Assembly (NCBI RefSeq): GCF_000247475.1
Contig: NZ_AHZC01000386.1
Span: forward strand, 1-64,000
DNA from: Rhizobium sp. PDO1-076
Lineage (GTDB): Bacteria; Pseudomonadota; Alphaproteobacteria; Rhizobiales; Rhizobiaceae
Length of the DNA stretch: 64,000 bases
Direction of reading: 5' to 3'
Shown: positions 46,092 to 57,374 of the stretch, piece after piece
How the letters are laid out: every line of letters starts with the position of its first letter
How positions within the stretch are numbered: position 1 is the first letter of the stretch
Translations under genes and position numbers: made by a program
Notes under the pieces: generated by a model
The model's input: the letters and a program-made list of their open reading frames with translations, nothing else
Databases searched by the model: none
Told to the model about the DNA's origin: nothing

Positions 46092-46282
46092 CACAACTCC
46101 TCGCAGTCTCGCTCCCGAAAGACGGATCAGGACCTTCTCGAGACAAAGTCGTTAAAGCGCCTGAATTCGCATGGCAAGTCGCATCTCGACCATCACGCAA
46201 ATGGCCCCGAAAACTTGACGCTTGGCCGGTTTCGTGGTGAAGGTCAGCCCTCCTTTTTATTGCAATCCCGGAAATGCGATCC

Positions 46283-48904
46283 ATGGCCACCGAACGTTAC
46301 AATCCGCGCGACGCCGAGCCCCGCTGGCAGGCGAAATGGTCCGAAGGCAACGTCTTCACGACCGACAACAATGACGAGCGCGAGAAGTATTACGTGCTTG
46401 AGATGTTCCCTTATCCATCGGGCCGCATCCATATGGGCCACGTGCGCAACTACGCCATGGGCGACGTCGTGGCCCGCTACAAGCGCGCCCGCCGCTACAA
46501 TGTGCTGCACCCGATGGGCTGGGATGCATTCGGCATGCCCGCGGAAAACGCGGCCATGAAGAACAAGGTCCACCCCAAGGCCTGGACCTACGAAAACATC
46601 GCCACGATGCGTGGTCAGCTGAAATCCATGGGCTTGTCGATCGACTGGTCGCGTGAATTCGCCACCTGCGATGTCGAATACTATCAGCGTCAGCAGCACC
46701 TCTTCCTGGATTTCATGGAAAAGGGCCTCGTCTATCGCAAGAACTCCAAGGTCAACTGGGATCCGGAAGACATGACCGTGCTCGCCAACGAGCAGGTCAT
46801 CGACGGCCGCGGCTGGCGTTCCGGCGCGCTCGTCGAACAGCGCGAACTGACCCAGTGGTTTTTCAAGATCACCGATTTCAGCCAGGATCTACTCGACGCG
46901 CTCGATACGCTCGATCACTGGCCGGAAAAGGTCCGGTTGATGCAGAAGAACTGGATCGGCCGCTCCGAAGGCATGCTGGTGCGCTGGGAAGTGGCATCCG
47001 GCAGCACGCAATCGGAAGTGACCGTCTATACCACGCGTCCGGACACCTTGTTTGGCGCCTCGTTCCTGGCCATTGCCGCCGACCACCCGCTGGCAAGGGA
47101 AGCCGGCGAAAAAAATCCGGCGGTTGAAGCCTTCTGCCAGGAATGCCGCCATGCCGGCACCTCGCTTGCAGCGCTCGAAACCGCTGAAAAGAAGGGCATT
47201 GACACCGGCATCAAGGTGAAACACCCGCTTGATCCGAGTTGGGAACTGCCGGTCTATGTCGCCAACTTCGTCCTGATGGACTACGGAACAGGCGCCATCT
47301 TCGGCTGCCCGTCCGGAGACCAGCGCGACCTCGATTTTGCCCGCAAGTATGATCTGCCGGTGGTGCCGGTTGTCATGCCGCGCGACGGCGATGCCGCAGC
47401 CTTCGAGATCGGTGATACCGCCTATGTCGACGATGGCGTGATGATCAACTCCCGCTTCCTCGACGGTTTGAGCACGGAAGAGGCCTTTGAAGAGGTCGTT
47501 AGGCGCCTGACCGAACAGACCCTCGGCAATGCCGCCCAAGGCGAGCGCAAGGTCAATTTCCGCCTGCGCGACTGGGGCATCTCGCGCCAGCGTTATTGGG
47601 GTTGCCCGATCCCGGTCATTCACTGCGATGATTGCGGCGTCGTTCCGGTGCCGAAGAAAGACCTGCCGGTCAAGCTGCCCGATGACGTGACCTTCGACAA
47701 GCCCGGCAATCCGCTTGATCGCCATCCGACATGGCGCCACGTGGCCTGCCCGCATTGCGGCAAGGACGCGCGTCGTGAAACCGACACAATGGATACGTTT
47801 GTCGATTCGAGCTGGTACTTCGCCCGCTTCACCGCGCCTTGGGAAGACAATCCGACGGATCCGAAGGCCGCCAACAAATGGCTGCCTGTCGACCAGTATA
47901 TCGGTGGCATCGAACACGCGATCCTCCACCTGCTGTATTCGCGCTTCTTCACCCGTGCCATGCGTGAAACCGGCCATGTCGACGTCAAAGAGCCTTTCAA
48001 GGGCCTGTTCACCCAGGGCATGGTCGTGCATGAAACCTACAGCATAGGCGACGGCCTGACCCGCGAATGGGTGGCCCCAATCGATCTGCGCATCGAGGAG
48101 ACCGACGGTCTCCGCCGTGCCTTCCTGTTGAGCAACGGCACTGAGGCCAGGATCGGCTCGATCGAGAAGATGTCGAAGTCGAAAAAGAACGTCGTCGATC
48201 CAGATGACATCATCGGTTCGTACGGTGCTGATACGGCACGCTTCTTCGTCCTCTCGGATTCGCCGCCCGATCGCGATGTGATCTGGTCTGAATCCGGTGT
48301 CGAAGGCGCGCATCGTTTCGTCCAGCGCGTTTGGCGTCTGGTGTCGGAAGCGGCGGAACAGTTGAAGTCCGTTGCTGCGAATCCGGCTAAGGATGGCGAA
48401 AGTCTGGCCGTGTCCCAGGCAGCGCACAAGACGCTGAAGGCGGTTCAATCCGATCTGGACAAGCTCGCCTTCAACAAGGCGATCGCCCGCATTTATGAGC
48501 TGGTCAACACCTTGGCGACGCCCCTGGCGACCGTGGCCTCCGGGAAAGCCGATGCCGTGCTGACAGCGGCCGTTCGCAATGCGGCAGAAATCCTGGTACA
48601 GCTGATCGCACCGATGACCCCGCACCTGGCCGAGGAATGCTGGACGGTGCTTGGCAATAGCGGTCTCGTGGCTCAAGCTCCGTGGCCAAGCTACGACGAG
48701 GCACTCGTCGCCGAAAACGACGTGACAATGCCAGTTCAAATCAATGGCAAGAAGCGCGCCGAATTGACAATAAGCCGCGACGCGGACCAGAATGCGGTCA
48801 GCGAAGCGGTGCTCGCCCTTGAGCCCGTGCGGGCTGCCCTGAACGGACAGGCTCCGAAGAAGATCATCGTCGTTCCCCTAAGGATTGTGAATATTGTCCT
48901 CTAA
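46283..48904 (+). CDS. leuS: Leucyl-tRNA synthetase
   Basis: Class I synthetase of 873 residues that charges tRNA-Leu. The HIGH-type motif is HMGH (50-53) in [15 protein letters not shown], and the KMSKS motif is in [14 protein letters not shown]. The editing (CP1) domain is present, with [20 protein letters not shown]. Zinc-like cysteines are in [10 protein letters not shown] and [22 protein letters not shown] 46283 begins with the conserved [15 protein letters not shown]; another ATG three codons upstream (46274) is possible. It heads an operon with lptE and holA. Confidence 0.96.
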   Translation: MATERYNPRDAEPRWQAKWSEGNVFTTDNNDEREKYYVLEMFPYPSGRIHMGHVRNYAMGDVVARYKRARRYNVLHPMGWDAFGMPAENAAMKNKVHPKAWTYENIATMRGQLKSMGLSIDWSREFATCDVEYYQRQQHLFLDFMEKGLVYRKNSKVNWDPEDMTVLANEQVIDGRGWRSGALVEQRELTQWFFKITDFSQDLLDALDTLDHWPEKVRLMQKNWIGRSEGMLVRWEVASGSTQSEVTVYTTRPDTLFGASFLAIAADHPLAREAGEKNPAVEAFCQECRHAGTSLAALETAEKKGIDTGIKVKHPLDPSWELPVYVANFVLMDYGTGAIFGCPSGDQRDLDFARKYDLPVVPVVMPRDGDAAAFEIGDTAYVDDGVMINSRFLDGLSTEEAFEEVVRRLTEQTLGNAAQGERKVNFRLRDWGISRQRYWGCPIPVIHCDDCGVVPVPKKDLPVKLPDDVTFDKPGNPLDRHPTWRHVACPHCGKDARRETDTMDTFVDSSWYFARFTAPWEDNPTDPKAANKWLPVDQYIGGIEHAILHLLYSRFFTRAMRETGHVDVKEPFKGLFTQGMVVHETYSIGDGLTREWVAPIDLRIEETDGLRRAFLLSNGTEARIGSIEKMSKSKKNVVDPDDIIGSYGADTARFFVLSDSPPDRDVIWSESGVEGAHRFVQRVWRLVSEAAEQLKSVAANPAKDGESLAVSQAAHKTLKAVQSDLDKLAFNKAIARIYELVNTLATPLATVASGKADAVLTAAVRNAAEILVQLIAPMTPHLAEECWTVLGNSGLVAQAPWPSYDEALVAENDVTMPVQINGKKRAELTISRDADQNAVSEAVLALEPVRAALNGQAPKKIIVVPLRIVNIVL

Positions 48905-49412
48905 ACAGCAAGCTTCCGCGGTGCTTCGTCGTTCGATCCTGATCGGAGCAGCCCTGCTTCTCGCAGGCTGCCAGGCGCGCCCACTCTACAATAATGACGA
49001 TGGCCAGACGCGCGAGGCGCTGGCCGCTATTGCCTATTCACCGGCCAATGGCCGCGTCGGGCTTGAAGTTCGCAACCGGCTGATTTTCCTGACCAGCGGC
49101 GGCTCCGGGGAGAGCGTTACGCCCCAATACAGGGTCCAGCTCGATGTTCAGAGTTCGGTCGCCGGTATTCTGCTCGACGAAGCGGCGGACACGCCGAACG
49201 CCGGCCGGGCCGTCGTCAGCGCGACCTACAACATCCGACGCATTTCCGATGACACCGCGCTCAAGGCCGGCCGCCGCGAAAGTGTTGCGCTCTTCGATTA
49301 TCCGAAGCAGGAATTCGCCAAGCTTCGTGCCGTTCGCGACGCCGAGGATCGTGCGGCGCGGGAACTGGCGGAACTCGTCTATGCGGATCTTGCAATGGCG
49401 CTGGGTCGCTGA
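48894..49412 (+). CDS. lptE: LPS-assembly lipoprotein LptE
   Basis: Outer-membrane lipoprotein of 172 residues that forms the LPS translocon plug with LptD. The lipobox is LLLAGC, giving a short lipid-anchored signal (residues 11-26). The body is poorly conserved, as usual, with [20 protein letters not shown] and [14 protein letters not shown] as recognisable strands. The likely start is TTG at 48894, overlapping the leuS end by 11 bases and preceded by AAGGA. Position between leuS and holA is the standard order in proteobacteria. Confidence 0.88.
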   Translation: MSSKQQASAVLRRSILIGAALLLAGCQARPLYNNDDGQTREALAAIAYSPANGRVGLEVRNRLIFLTSGGSGESVTPQYRVQLDVQSSVAGILLDEAADTPNAGRAVVSATYNIRRISDDTALKAGRRESVALFDYPKQEFAKLRAVRDAEDRAARELAELVYADLAMALGR

Positions 49413-49420
49413 TCTCAGCC

Positions 49421-50467
49421 ATGGCCGAGATCAAGTCACACGAGTTCGAAGGATTTCTGCAAAAGTCGGTCCGCCACTACCGCGTATTCGTCATCTACGG
49501 GCCTGACCGTGGACTTGTGAATGAACGAGCGAGCCAGATTGCCAAGACGACCGGCGTCGATCTGCACGACGGATTTGCCCTTATACGGCTTGATGTCGGT
49601 GATCTCCAGTCTGATCCGGGACGCTTGCTGGATGAGGTCAACGCATTCGGTCTCTTTGGAGGCGAAAAACTCATCTGGATCCGCGGTGCGGCCAACGAAA
49701 AATCACTGGTCGACGGCCTGCAGTATCTAGGTTCCCATCCGCCTGAGGGCAGCTATGTCATTGTCGAAGCCGGCGATCTGAAGAAAGGATCGGGGCTTCG
49801 CAAGGTCGCGGAAGGCGAACGGTCGATTGCTTGCATTGCCTGCTATCAGGATGACACAAGGGCACTGAACGCCCTGATCGACAATGAGCTGTCATCGGCC
49901 AATCTCCGGATTACCCCAGCGGCACGAGAGCTCCTACTCGAATCAATCGGCGGAGACCGCATTGCCTCCCGCAACGAAGTGCGCAAACTCATCCTCTATT
50001 GTCTGAATGAGCCGGTCATCGACGAACACCACGTGCTCGATATAGTGGGCGATGCCAGTGCCATATCAACGGATGAGGTGGTGGATGCTGTTCTGAACGG
50101 CGATCCTGACGCATTTTTGCATGCCATTCAGAAAGTTGTTGCCTCCAAAACGGCTGTCTTTCTCGTTCTTCAATCCTGTATGAAGCAATTTCAACAGCTT
50201 GAAGTCATGCGTATCGAAATGGAAGAGCGTCAACAACAAATCGCCCAAGTGATGCAAACGCTCGGGCGCGGCATTCATTTCAAGCGTAAGCCGGTGATCG
50301 AGAAAACGTTACGGAACTGGAACAGTCAGGACCTCGGCCGCGAGGCGAGCCGCCTCAATGGCGCAATTTTCCAGAGCCGCCAGCGGGCGTCCATTGAGGA
50401 CAACCTCGCCATTCAAACCTTGCTGGCGACAACGCTGCAATCGGCGCGCCGCAACCGAAGAAGCTAG
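49421..50467 (+). CDS. holA: DNA polymerase III subunit delta
   Basis: Clamp-loader subunit of 348 residues that opens the beta clamp. Landmarks are VFVIYGPDRGLVNERASQIA near the start, GGEKLIWIRG, and the helical collar in the last 100 residues (QQIAQVMQTLGRGIHFKRKPVIEKTL). It follows lptE by eight bases. It meets parB tail to tail: the two stop codons overlap in CTAG at 50464-50467. The protein works at the replication fork, fitting its location near the origin. Confidence 0.93.
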   Translation: MAEIKSHEFEGFLQKSVRHYRVFVIYGPDRGLVNERASQIAKTTGVDLHDGFALIRLDVGDLQSDPGRLLDEVNAFGLFGGEKLIWIRGAANEKSLVDGLQYLGSHPPEGSYVIVEAGDLKKGSGLRKVAEGERSIACIACYQDDTRALNALIDNELSSANLRITPAARELLLESIGGDRIASRNEVRKLILYCLNEPVIDEHHVLDIVGDASAISTDEVVDAVLNGDPDAFLHAIQKVVASKTAVFLVLQSCMKQFQQLEVMRIEMEERQQQIAQVMQTLGRGIHFKRKPVIEKTLRNWNSQDLGREASRLNGAIFQSRQRASIEDNLAIQTLLATTLQSARRNRRS

Positions 50468-51345
50468 CGAGCTTCCAGCAGGCGGCAGATTTCTTCGAGC
50501 TGATCGAGGGTCTTGTAACTGATCTTTAGCTGACCAGCGCCGCCTTTATGATTGATCGCAACGGAAAGGCCAAGGCGGTCCGTCAGGCTGCGTTCGAGGG
50601 CAATCGTGTCGGAGTCCTTGGCATCCCGATGCTCGGCCGCGGGAGGGGCGTTTTGCGCCTTGATATGATTCTGCGCCAATTTTTCGGCATCACGCACCGA
50701 CATACCCTTGGAGGTGATGATCTTGGCCAATACGACGGGATCGGGTGTCGAGACCAGCGCACGCGCGTGACCGGCGGACAGGCTTCCCTCGGCTAGCATG
50801 TCGCGAACCGGCTCCGGCAATTTCAACAACCGCAGGCTGTTGGCGACATGGCTTCGGCTCTTGCCGATAATTTCCCCGAGATCGTTCTGGGTATAGCCAT
50901 GCTCCGCGATCAGCTGGTCGTAGCCGAGCGCCTCTTCGAGCGGATTGAGATCGGCGCGCTGGACGTTTTCAACAATGGCCAGTTCCAGCGCCGTACGGTC
51001 GTCGACATCGCGAACGATGACCGGGATATCCACCAGACCGGCAAGCTGGGCCGCACGCCAGCGTCGCTCGCCTGCAATAATCTCATAGCGGTCGTTGCTG
51101 GTGGTCCGCACAACGACCGGCTGCACGATGCCGTGCTGGCGAATAGAGCCTGCCAGATCCTGGAGCTCTGATTCATCAAAATAGCGACGTGGGTTCTTCG
51201 GACTGCGCGAAACGAATTCGATCGGCACCGTGCGATCTGGATTGATGCTGGGGCGAGCGTCACCCGCCGGCAGGGGCTGATCCATTTCACCGATAAGTGC
51301 CGCAAGACCGCGACCCAGGCGCCGTTTCGAAACGTCTTCACTCAT
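50464..51345 (-). CDS. parB: Chromosome-partitioning protein ParB
   Basis: CTP-dependent DNA clamp of 293 residues that loads at parS and spreads. The N-terminal part RLGRGLAALIGEMD is the ParA-stimulating box. The CTP-binding region is EIIAGERRWRAAQLAGL, with the GERRxRA motif. The helix-turn-helix QNDLGEIIGKSRSHVANSLRLL reads parS. The C-terminal dimer domain ends LDQLEEICRLLEAR. It follows parA by 23 bases on the same strand. Three near-perfect parS sites lie in this window (52762, 54716, 60998). Confidence 0.96.
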   Translation of the reverse strand: MSEDVSKRRLGRGLAALIGEMDQPLPAGDARPSINPDRTVPIEFVSRSPKNPRRYFDESELQDLAGSIRQHGIVQPVVVRTTSNDRYEIIAGERRWRAAQLAGLVDIPVIVRDVDDRTALELAIVENVQRADLNPLEEALGYDQLIAEHGYTQNDLGEIIGKSRSHVANSLRLLKLPEPVRDMLAEGSLSAGHARALVSTPDPVVLAKIITSKGMSVRDAEKLAQNHIKAQNAPPAAEHRDAKDSDTIALERSLTDRLGLSVAINHKGGAGQLKISYKTLDQLEEICRLLEAR

Positions 51346-51368
51346 GTACTCAGACCCTTATAGGATGG

Positions 51369-52163
51369 CTAGGCCGCCTTACGTTGACGTTCGCGTTGAA
51401 TGACCTCGGATGCCAGTTGCAGATAGGCCTGGCTGCCGGCGCACTTCAGATCATAAAGAATGGCAGGTTTGCCGTAGGAAGGCGCCTCGGATACCCGGAC
51501 GTTGCGCGGAATGAGGGTCGTGTAAACCTTCTCACCGAGATGCTCCCGGACATCGTTGACAACCTGCTGCGCAAGATTGTTGCGCGAGTCAAACATCGTC
51601 AGCACAATGCCCTGTATATCGAGGGTCGGGTTCACCGTCTGACGCACCTGGTTGATGGTCTCGAGCAACTGGCTCAAACCTTCCAACGCAAAAAACTCGC
51701 ATTGCAGAGGCACCAGGACCGAGTGCGCCGCCGCCATCGCGTTCATAGTGAGCAGATTGAACGAGGGCGGGCAATCGAGCAAAATGTAGCTATAGGCCCG
51801 CGCATCCTCGCTGTTCAGCGCCTTCTTCAGGCGAAAGACACGGTCGGCCTGTTGTGAGATTTCCATCTCGAAACCAAGCAGATCCATGGTTGATGGCACG
51901 ATCGACAAGTTCGGCACCGCAGTCTCAAGCGCAGCCTGCGACACCGTCTCGGTGCCAACCAGCACGTCATAGGAGGATAGCTTGCGATTGCGCCGGTCGA
52001 TCCCAAGGCCGGTGCTGGCATTGCCCTGCGGATCAAGATCGACGATCAGCACACGTTCACCGATTGCAGCGAGCGCGGTTGCCAGATTGATGGCTGTCGT
52101 CGTCTTGCCGACGCCACCCTTTTGGTTCGCGATAGTAATGATACGGTTCTTCTCGAAACCCAT
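51369..52163 (-). CDS. parA: Chromosome-partitioning ATPase ParA
   Basis: Deviant-Walker ATPase of 264 residues that moves ParB-bound origins. The Walker A box is QKGGVGKTTT (14-23) with the signature lysine. VLIVDLDPQGNASTGLGI and ILLDCPPSFNLLTMNAM complete the nucleotide site. The family-typical RNVRVSEAPSYGKPAILYD is near the end. It has no N-terminal helix-turn-helix, so it is the chromosomal rather than the plasmid RepA type. It lies between rsmG and parB in the rsmG-parA-parB order common at bacterial origins. Confidence 0.96.
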   Translation of the reverse strand: MGFEKNRIITIANQKGGVGKTTTAINLATALAAIGERVLIVDLDPQGNASTGLGIDRRNRKLSSYDVLVGTETVSQAALETAVPNLSIVPSTMDLLGFEMEISQQADRVFRLKKALNSEDARAYSYILLDCPPSFNLLTMNAMAAAHSVLVPLQCEFFALEGLSQLLETINQVRQTVNPTLDIQGIVLTMFDSRNNLAQQVVNDVREHLGEKVYTTLIPRNVRVSEAPSYGKPAILYDLKCAGSQAYLQLASEVIQRERQRKAA

Positions 52164-52179
52164 GCAGCCACCCGAAGTG

Positions 52180-52800
52180 TTAGCCCCTGCGCTTCAGCGA
52201 GGCGATTTCCAGAATGACGGAGTCCGCCTCGACAGCGCTCTGATGTGTTACCAGATCAAATGCCCAGCGACCACGCGCTTTATCGATCTCGTCCAGGTAA
52301 TCCCGCCCTTTATGGAAAACCATCCGCAATTCGGGGTTTCTTTGCGACCACGGCTCGGCATAGGCCAAGAGCAGATCAAGCTCCGCCAGTGCCCGGGCAG
52401 AAATCACATCCGCCTTTAGCAGCTTTGTTGCGGCCTCCTCGATCCGTAGCGGATGGACGGACCCGCGCCCGCCAGTCTCCAGAAGCGCCATGCGCAGGAA
52501 GCTCGCTTTTTTGTGATTGCTCTCAACCAGATCGACCCAACCCTGTCCGGGCTCCGCAAGCACGATCGCAGTGACGATGCCAGGAAAGCCGCCGCCACTT
52601 CCCAGATCAATCCAATGTTTTGTTTCCGGCACTATGTTTCGAAGCTGTAACGAATCGGCGATGTGTCTTGTCCAAAGCGTATCGATGGTGGAAGGTGCAA
52701 CGAGGTTGATCTTGGCTGACCATTTCATGAACAGTTCAGCAAAGCGCTGAAGCCGCTCTTGCGTTTCACGTGAAACATCGAGCATCAATTGATTCCTCAT
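52180..52800 (-). CDS. rsmG: 16S rRNA (guanine-527-N7) methyltransferase
   Basis: SAM-dependent methyltransferase of 206 residues. [22 protein letters not shown] is the SAM loop, and [16 protein letters not shown] and [12 protein letters not shown] are family landmarks. ATG 52800 is the likely start; the frame is open to 52824, where it would overlap mnmG. A parS site is embedded in the codons for VSRET (about residues 9-13), so the coding and partition signals share sequence. The C-terminus is short but complete. Confidence 0.94.
   Translation of the reverse strand: MRNQLMLDVSRETQERLQRFAELFMKWSAKINLVAPSTIDTLWTRHIADSLQLRNIVPETKHWIDLGSGGGFPGIVTAIVLAEPGQGWVDLVESNHKKASFLRMALLETGGRGSVHPLRIEEAATKLLKADVISARALAELDLLLAYAEPWSQRNPELRMVFHKGRDYLDEIDKARGRWAFDLVTHQSAVEADSVILEIASLKRRG
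52762..52777. promoter_or_regulatory. parS site inside the start of rsmG
   Basis: CGTTTCACGTGAAACA matches the parS consensus TGTTTCACGTGAAACA at 15 of 16 positions and holds the perfect 14-base palindrome GTTTCACGTGAAAC. It lies 600 bases from parA and 6.4 kb from the predicted origin. Confidence 0.85.
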
Positions 52801-52817
52801 AAAGTCACTTTCCCAAG

Positions 52818-54689
52818 TCAGCATGCCTGTTTCAGATCGCCTGCTCGCCGCAGATGAGCAATCAGAAGGGCCACCGCCGCTGGTGTCATGCCCTCAATGC
52901 GAGAGGCTTGTGCGATGTTCAACGGCCGTAGGTGGGTGAGCTTTTGTCTCAGTTCATTCGAAAGACCGGGTAAATTCTCATAAGCGAAATCTGCTGGAAT
53001 TGTTCGATCTTCTTCGGATCGTATCGAGGCGACGTCATTCGCCTGGCGGGCGATATAGGTGCTGTATAGCGCATCAATTGCGACCAGCTTCGCCACCTTC
53101 CTGTCAATGTCCAACAGAGACGGCCAAACACGGCAGATATCGTCCCACTGAATCTCCGGATAGGACAGAATCTCCCTCGCGCTGCGCCGGCGCCCATCCT
53201 GATTGATATGCAATCCGGCACCCGCCATTTCTGTTGGCGATGCCGTCAACTCCGATAGTTTTTGATTGAGATCAGTCCGTGCCAACTCATAGTCGGCGAA
53301 TTTGTTCGCGCGCTCGACACCGACGCAGCCGAGCTGCACTCCAATTGACGTCAGACGCATGTCCGCATTGTCTGCACGAAGACTCAAGCGATATTCGGCG
53401 CGAGACGTAAACATTCGATATGGTTCAGCCACACCGCGTGACGTCAGGTCATCGATCATCACACCGATATAGGAGTTGGTGCGGCTAAAGCTTTGGCCTG
53501 TAGAGCCTGCTGCATGGAGAGCAGCATTGATCCCGGCGACCAGGCCCTGCGCGCCAGCTTCTTCGTACCCGGTCGTACCGTTGATCTGTCCGGCCAGATA
53601 GAGTCCCTTGGCCTTCTTGACGGATAGGCGCAAATCCAGTTGCTGCGGATCAACAAAATCATACTCGATCGCATAACCAGGCTGCAAAATGGCCACATCT
53701 TCCAACCCAGGAATGGAGCGAATGAAAGCCTCTTGTACGTCCTCAGGCAATGAGGTTGAGATTCCGTTGGGATAAATGGTGTGGTCATCCAGGCCTTCCG
53801 GTTCAAGAAAGATCTGATGCCCATCGCGGTCACCAAAGCGATTGATCTTGTCTTCAATTGACGGACAATAGCGCGGACCGACACCCTCGATTTGACCGGA
53901 ATACATCGCAGACCGATGAATATTCTCGCGAATGATCCTGTGCGTTTCAGTGACGGTCCTAGTGATGCCGCAACTGATCTGAGGAGTGGTAATGCGATCC
54001 GTCAGGAAAGAGAAGGGGATCGGATCACTGTCCGCATCCTGCATCTCAAGATCCGTCCAGTGGATCGTCCGTCCATCCAATCGAGCTGGCGTGCCCGTTT
54101 TCAACCGTCCCAATGTCAGGCCTAGCGCTTCCAGATCCTCGCTCAAACCGAGGGAAGGGGCTTCCCCAACGCGTCCGGCAGGGATCTTGCGGTCTCCGAT
54201 ATGAATCAAACCACGAAGAAATGTGCCGCTGGTCAGAACGACGGCTCGTGCTGTGAGGTGCCGACCATCCTGCAGAACGACGCCATTAATTACGGTATCG
54301 TTACGAATAAAGCGATTTACGCCACCTTCGACAATCGTAAGCTTGGGGACTTCCGACAACATTGTCTGAACAGCCTCCCGGTACAGTTTGCGGTCAGCCT
54401 GTGTCCTCGGGCCCCAGACGGCGGGGCCTTTCTTACGATTGAGCATGCGAAACTGAATGCCGCCGACATCGGCGGCACGACCCATAATTCCATCAAGCGC
54501 ATCTATTTCACGTACTAGGTGGCCCTTGCCCAAGCCTCCAATAGCAGGATTGCACGACATCGCACCGATCGTATCCCGGCGATGGGTGACGAGCGCCGTA
54601 TTCGCACCCATTCGTGCGGCTGCGGCAGCGGCTTCGGTTCCGGCATGGCCGCCACCGACGACAATGACGTCAAAATTCAATTTTTCCAT
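52818..54689 (-). CDS. mnmG: tRNA uridine-5-carboxymethylaminomethyl modification enzyme MnmG
   Basis: FAD-dependent tRNA-modifying enzyme of 623 residues that works with MnmE on wobble uridine 34. The FAD site is [20 protein letters not shown] (9-28). [22 protein letters not shown] is the conserved active-site region, with the cysteine needed for transfer. [17 protein letters not shown] lies in the C-terminal half. The gap between its start and mnmE holds a parS site. Both genes are transcribed toward parAB. Confidence 0.97.
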   Translation of the reverse strand: MEKLNFDVIVVGGGHAGTEAAAAAARMGANTALVTHRRDTIGAMSCNPAIGGLGKGHLVREIDALDGIMGRAADVGGIQFRMLNRKKGPAVWGPRTQADRKLYREAVQTMLSEVPKLTIVEGGVNRFIRNDTVINGVVLQDGRHLTARAVVLTSGTFLRGLIHIGDRKIPAGRVGEAPSLGLSEDLEALGLTLGRLKTGTPARLDGRTIHWTDLEMQDADSDPIPFSFLTDRITTPQISCGITRTVTETHRIIRENIHRSAMYSGQIEGVGPRYCPSIEDKINRFGDRDGHQIFLEPEGLDDHTIYPNGISTSLPEDVQEAFIRSIPGLEDVAILQPGYAIEYDFVDPQQLDLRLSVKKAKGLYLAGQINGTTGYEEAGAQGLVAGINAALHAAGSTGQSFSRTNSYIGVMIDDLTSRGVAEPYRMFTSRAEYRLSLRADNADMRLTSIGVQLGCVGVERANKFADYELARTDLNQKLSELTASPTEMAGAGLHINQDGRRRSAREILSYPEIQWDDICRVWPSLLDIDRKVAKLVAIDALYSTYIARQANDVASIRSEEDRTIPADFAYENLPGLSNELRQKLTHLRPLNIAQASRIEGMTPAAVALLIAHLRRAGDLKQAC

Positions 54690-54715
54690 GGCTTTAGTCC
54701 GAATAAAGGGCCGGC

Positions 54716-54731
54716 TGTTTCACGTGAATCA
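54716..54731. promoter_or_regulatory. parS site between mnmG and mnmE
   Basis: TGTTTCACGTGAATCA matches the parS consensus at 15 of 16 positions (T in place of A at position 14). It lies in the 39-base gap before mnmG and overlaps the mnmE stop codon. Confidence 0.8.
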
Positions 54732-56063
54732 CTTGCCGACGCAAAACTCCGAGAAAATCTTGCCAAGAAGCGTTTCGGTATCGATTCGACCGGTAACGCG
54801 TGCCAAGTCATCGGAGCCCAGCCGAAGTGACTCGGCCCTGATCTCCAGCGGATGAGCGGTCAGGTTCAGAGCATCCATGAGATGCAGCTTCGCACTCGAC
54901 AGCAGTTGTGCATGCCGCAATCGGCTGGGAATTGCAAGACTATTCACTTGAACGCGGTCTTGCAATTCCGTCAGCAGGCGTGATCGAAGTTCAACCAACC
55001 CGGATCCGGTCTCCGTGGAAAGCACCAGATCTACAGATCGGATCGTTCCCGAATCGATCTGTAGAAGATCATTTTTCGTACCGATTTTAAGCACATGCGG
55101 ATTGGATATCTCTACGATAGCTTCATTTGCGCTCAGGTCGACGAGATGAAGCACCAGATCGGCATCATCGATCGACAATAGCGCTCGGCGGATGCCCTCC
55201 CGTTCCACCGGCTCATCGGTCTCCCGCAATCCTGCCGTGTCGTAGAGATGAACTTTATACCCCGAAAGATCCAGTTCGCAGTGCAGTATATCGCGGGTCG
55301 TTCCGGCGAAATGGGTGACAATTGCAACATCCCTACTCACCAAAGCGTTGAGAAGGCTTGATTTTCCTGAATTCGGCCGACCAGCAATAACAACCTTGAA
55401 TCCGTCGCGGATGATCTCGCCTGACTTCAACTGTCCCAGCACCTGATCGAGCTCACGGATCAATGTTTCGATCTCACTCCACACCTGATCCGAGACCGCA
55501 CCGGGAATATCGCCTTCGTCACTAAAATCGAGTTCGGCTTCAATCATCGCTCGACAAAAGACCAGCCGTTCGCGCCAACCTTCATAGATCGAAGACAGGT
55601 GGCCGTTGCTTTGTTCTGTTGCAAGCCGGCGCTGCATCTCGGTCTCGGCCGCGAGCAAGTCAGCCAAACCCTCGATCTCGACGAGATCCATTTTGCCATT
55701 CTCAAACGCCCGGCGGGAAAACTCGCCGGCTTCCGCCAAACGGCAACCGGAGAATCCGGCTAATGATTTCAACGTCGCTGCGACAAGTGCTGGCCCACCA
55801 TGCAGATGCAATTCCACACAGTCTTCGCCGGTAAAGGAATTGGGGCCTGGAAACACGATGACCAAACCCTGATCGAGCATGGATCCGTCTGTGTCACGGA
55901 TAGTCCGCAGAGCGGCTGTCCTGGGCACCGGCAAGGCACCAACCATGCTGGCCGCGACGGGGCAGGCAAGCGGTCCGCTTAACCGCACCACAGCCACGCC
56001 GGCCGGAAGGCCGCCTGAGGCCAAGGCAAATATCGTATCACGGGATGCGGTCATGCAGATCAT
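54729..56063 (-). CDS. mnmE: tRNA modification GTPase MnmE
   Basis: GTPase of 444 residues acting with MnmG. The N-terminal formyl-tetrahydrofolate-binding domain starts DTIFALASGGLPAGVAVVRLSG. The G domain has GRPNSGKSSLLN, DTAGLRE and the GTKNDL-like motif (IGTKNDL). The C-terminal end FCVGK carries the conserved Cys-x-Gly-Lys tail. It lies between rho and mnmG, which is the common order near alphaproteobacterial origins. Confidence 0.97.
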   Translation of the reverse strand: MICMTASRDTIFALASGGLPAGVAVVRLSGPLACPVAASMVGALPVPRTAALRTIRDTDGSMLDQGLVIVFPGPNSFTGEDCVELHLHGGPALVAATLKSLAGFSGCRLAEAGEFSRRAFENGKMDLVEIEGLADLLAAETEMQRRLATEQSNGHLSSIYEGWRERLVFCRAMIEAELDFSDEGDIPGAVSDQVWSEIETLIRELDQVLGQLKSGEIIRDGFKVVIAGRPNSGKSSLLNALVSRDVAIVTHFAGTTRDILHCELDLSGYKVHLYDTAGLRETDEPVEREGIRRALLSIDDADLVLHLVDLSANEAIVEISNPHVLKIGTKNDLLQIDSGTIRSVDLVLSTETGSGLVELRSRLLTELQDRVQVNSLAIPSRLRHAQLLSSAKLHLMDALNLTAHPLEIRAESLRLGSDDLARVTGRIDTETLLGKIFSEFCVGK

Positions 56064-56084
56064 CTGCCTGGGGCGGAACGAAAA

Positions 56085-56102
56085 ACCGGCCCGAAGGCCG
56101 GT
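56085..56102 (-). terminator. Intrinsic terminator after rho
   Basis: The seven-base arms ACCGGCC and GGCCGGT enclose a UUCG-type tetraloop on the minus strand, and TTTTCG follows. It lies seven bases after the rho stop and 22 bases before mnmE. Confidence 0.75.
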
Positions 56103-56108
56103 CTCTGG

Positions 56109-57374
56109 TCAGGTGTTCATCGAGTCGAAGAAGTCGCCATTGTTCTTCGTCTGCTTGAGCTTGTCGATGAGGAACTCGATTGCGTCCGTCGTGCCCATGG
56201 GCGCCAGGATACGACGCAGGACAAAGATCTTCTGCAGGTCCTGGCGCGGTACCAGCAGGTCTTCCTTACGCGTACCGGACTTGAGGATGTCCATCGACGG
56301 GAAGATGCGCTTGTCAGCTACCTTGCGATCGAGCACGATTTCAGAGTTGCCCGTACCCTTGAACTCTTCGAAGATGACTTCGTCCATGCGGCTCCCGGTA
56401 TCGATCAGGGCCGTCGCGATGATCGTCAGCGAACCGCCTTCTTCGATGTTACGTGCAGCACCGAAGAAACGCTTCGGTCGCTGCAAGGCATTCGCATCCA
56501 CACCACCGGTCAGCACCTTGCCGGAAGACGGCACAACGGTGTTGTAAGCGCGACCGAGGCGGGTGATCGAATCAAGCAGGATGACCACGTCGCGGCCGTG
56601 CTCGACAAGCCGCTTGGCCTTCTCGATGACCATTTCAGCCACCTGGACGTGACGGACCGCCGGTTCGTCGAAGGTCGAAGAGACGACTTCGCCCTTCACG
56701 GAACGCTGCATGTCGGTCACTTCTTCCGGACGTTCGTCGATCAGAAGAACGATCAGGTAACATTCCGGATGGTTTGCGGTGATCGAGTGGGCAATGTTCT
56801 GCAGCAGAACCGTCTTACCGGTACGCGGCGGGGCGACGATCAGACCGCGCTGACCCTTGCCGAGTGGTGCCACCAGATCGATGACACGGGCCGACAGATC
56901 CTTCGTCGTCGGAATATCCAGTTCCATCTTGAAGCGCTCGTTCGGATAGAGCGGCGTCAGATTGTCGAAGTGAACCTTGTGGCGGATCTTTTCCGGATCT
57001 TCGAAATTGATCGTGTTGACCTTCAGCAGCGCGAAGTAGCGCTCGCCTTCCTTGGGTCCACGGATTGGTCCCTCGACGGTATCGCCCGTCTTCAGCGAGA
57101 ACCGGCGGATCTGCGACGGCGAAATGTAGATGTCGTCCGGGCCCGGCAGATAGTTGGCGTTTGCAGAACGCAGGAAACCGAAACCGTCCTGCAGAACTTC
57201 AACGACGCCTTCGCCGATGATCTCGACATCCTGGCTCGCCAGCATCTTCAGGATCGCAAACATCAACTCCTGCTTGCGCATGGTGCTTGCGTTTTCGACT
57301 TCGAGCGATTCGGCGAAAGTCAGCAGATCGGTTGGCGATTTGCTTTTAAGTTCTTGTAGCTTCATTTCAGCCAT
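56109..57374 (-). CDS. rho: Transcription termination factor Rho
   Basis: RNA-dependent helicase of 421 residues. The N-terminal helical and cold-shock-like RNA-binding parts run to about residue 130 ([15 protein letters not shown] is the RNA site). The ATPase domain contains [19 protein letters not shown] (P-loop), [14 protein letters not shown] and [14 protein letters not shown]. No extra domain is inserted. A leader of about 195 bases separates it from hemJ upstream; rho genes are often autoregulated through such leaders. It ends in an intrinsic terminator. Confidence 0.97.
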   Translation of the reverse strand: MAEMKLQELKSKSPTDLLTFAESLEVENASTMRKQELMFAILKMLASQDVEIIGEGVVEVLQDGFGFLRSANANYLPGPDDIYISPSQIRRFSLKTGDTVEGPIRGPKEGERYFALLKVNTINFEDPEKIRHKVHFDNLTPLYPNERFKMELDIPTTKDLSARVIDLVAPLGKGQRGLIVAPPRTGKTVLLQNIAHSITANHPECYLIVLLIDERPEEVTDMQRSVKGEVVSSTFDEPAVRHVQVAEMVIEKAKRLVEHGRDVVILLDSITRLGRAYNTVVPSSGKVLTGGVDANALQRPKRFFGAARNIEEGGSLTIIATALIDTGSRMDEVIFEEFKGTGNSEIVLDRKVADKRIFPSMDILKSGTRKEDLLVPRQDLQKIFVLRRILAPMGTTDAIEFLIDKLKQTKNNGDFFDSMNT

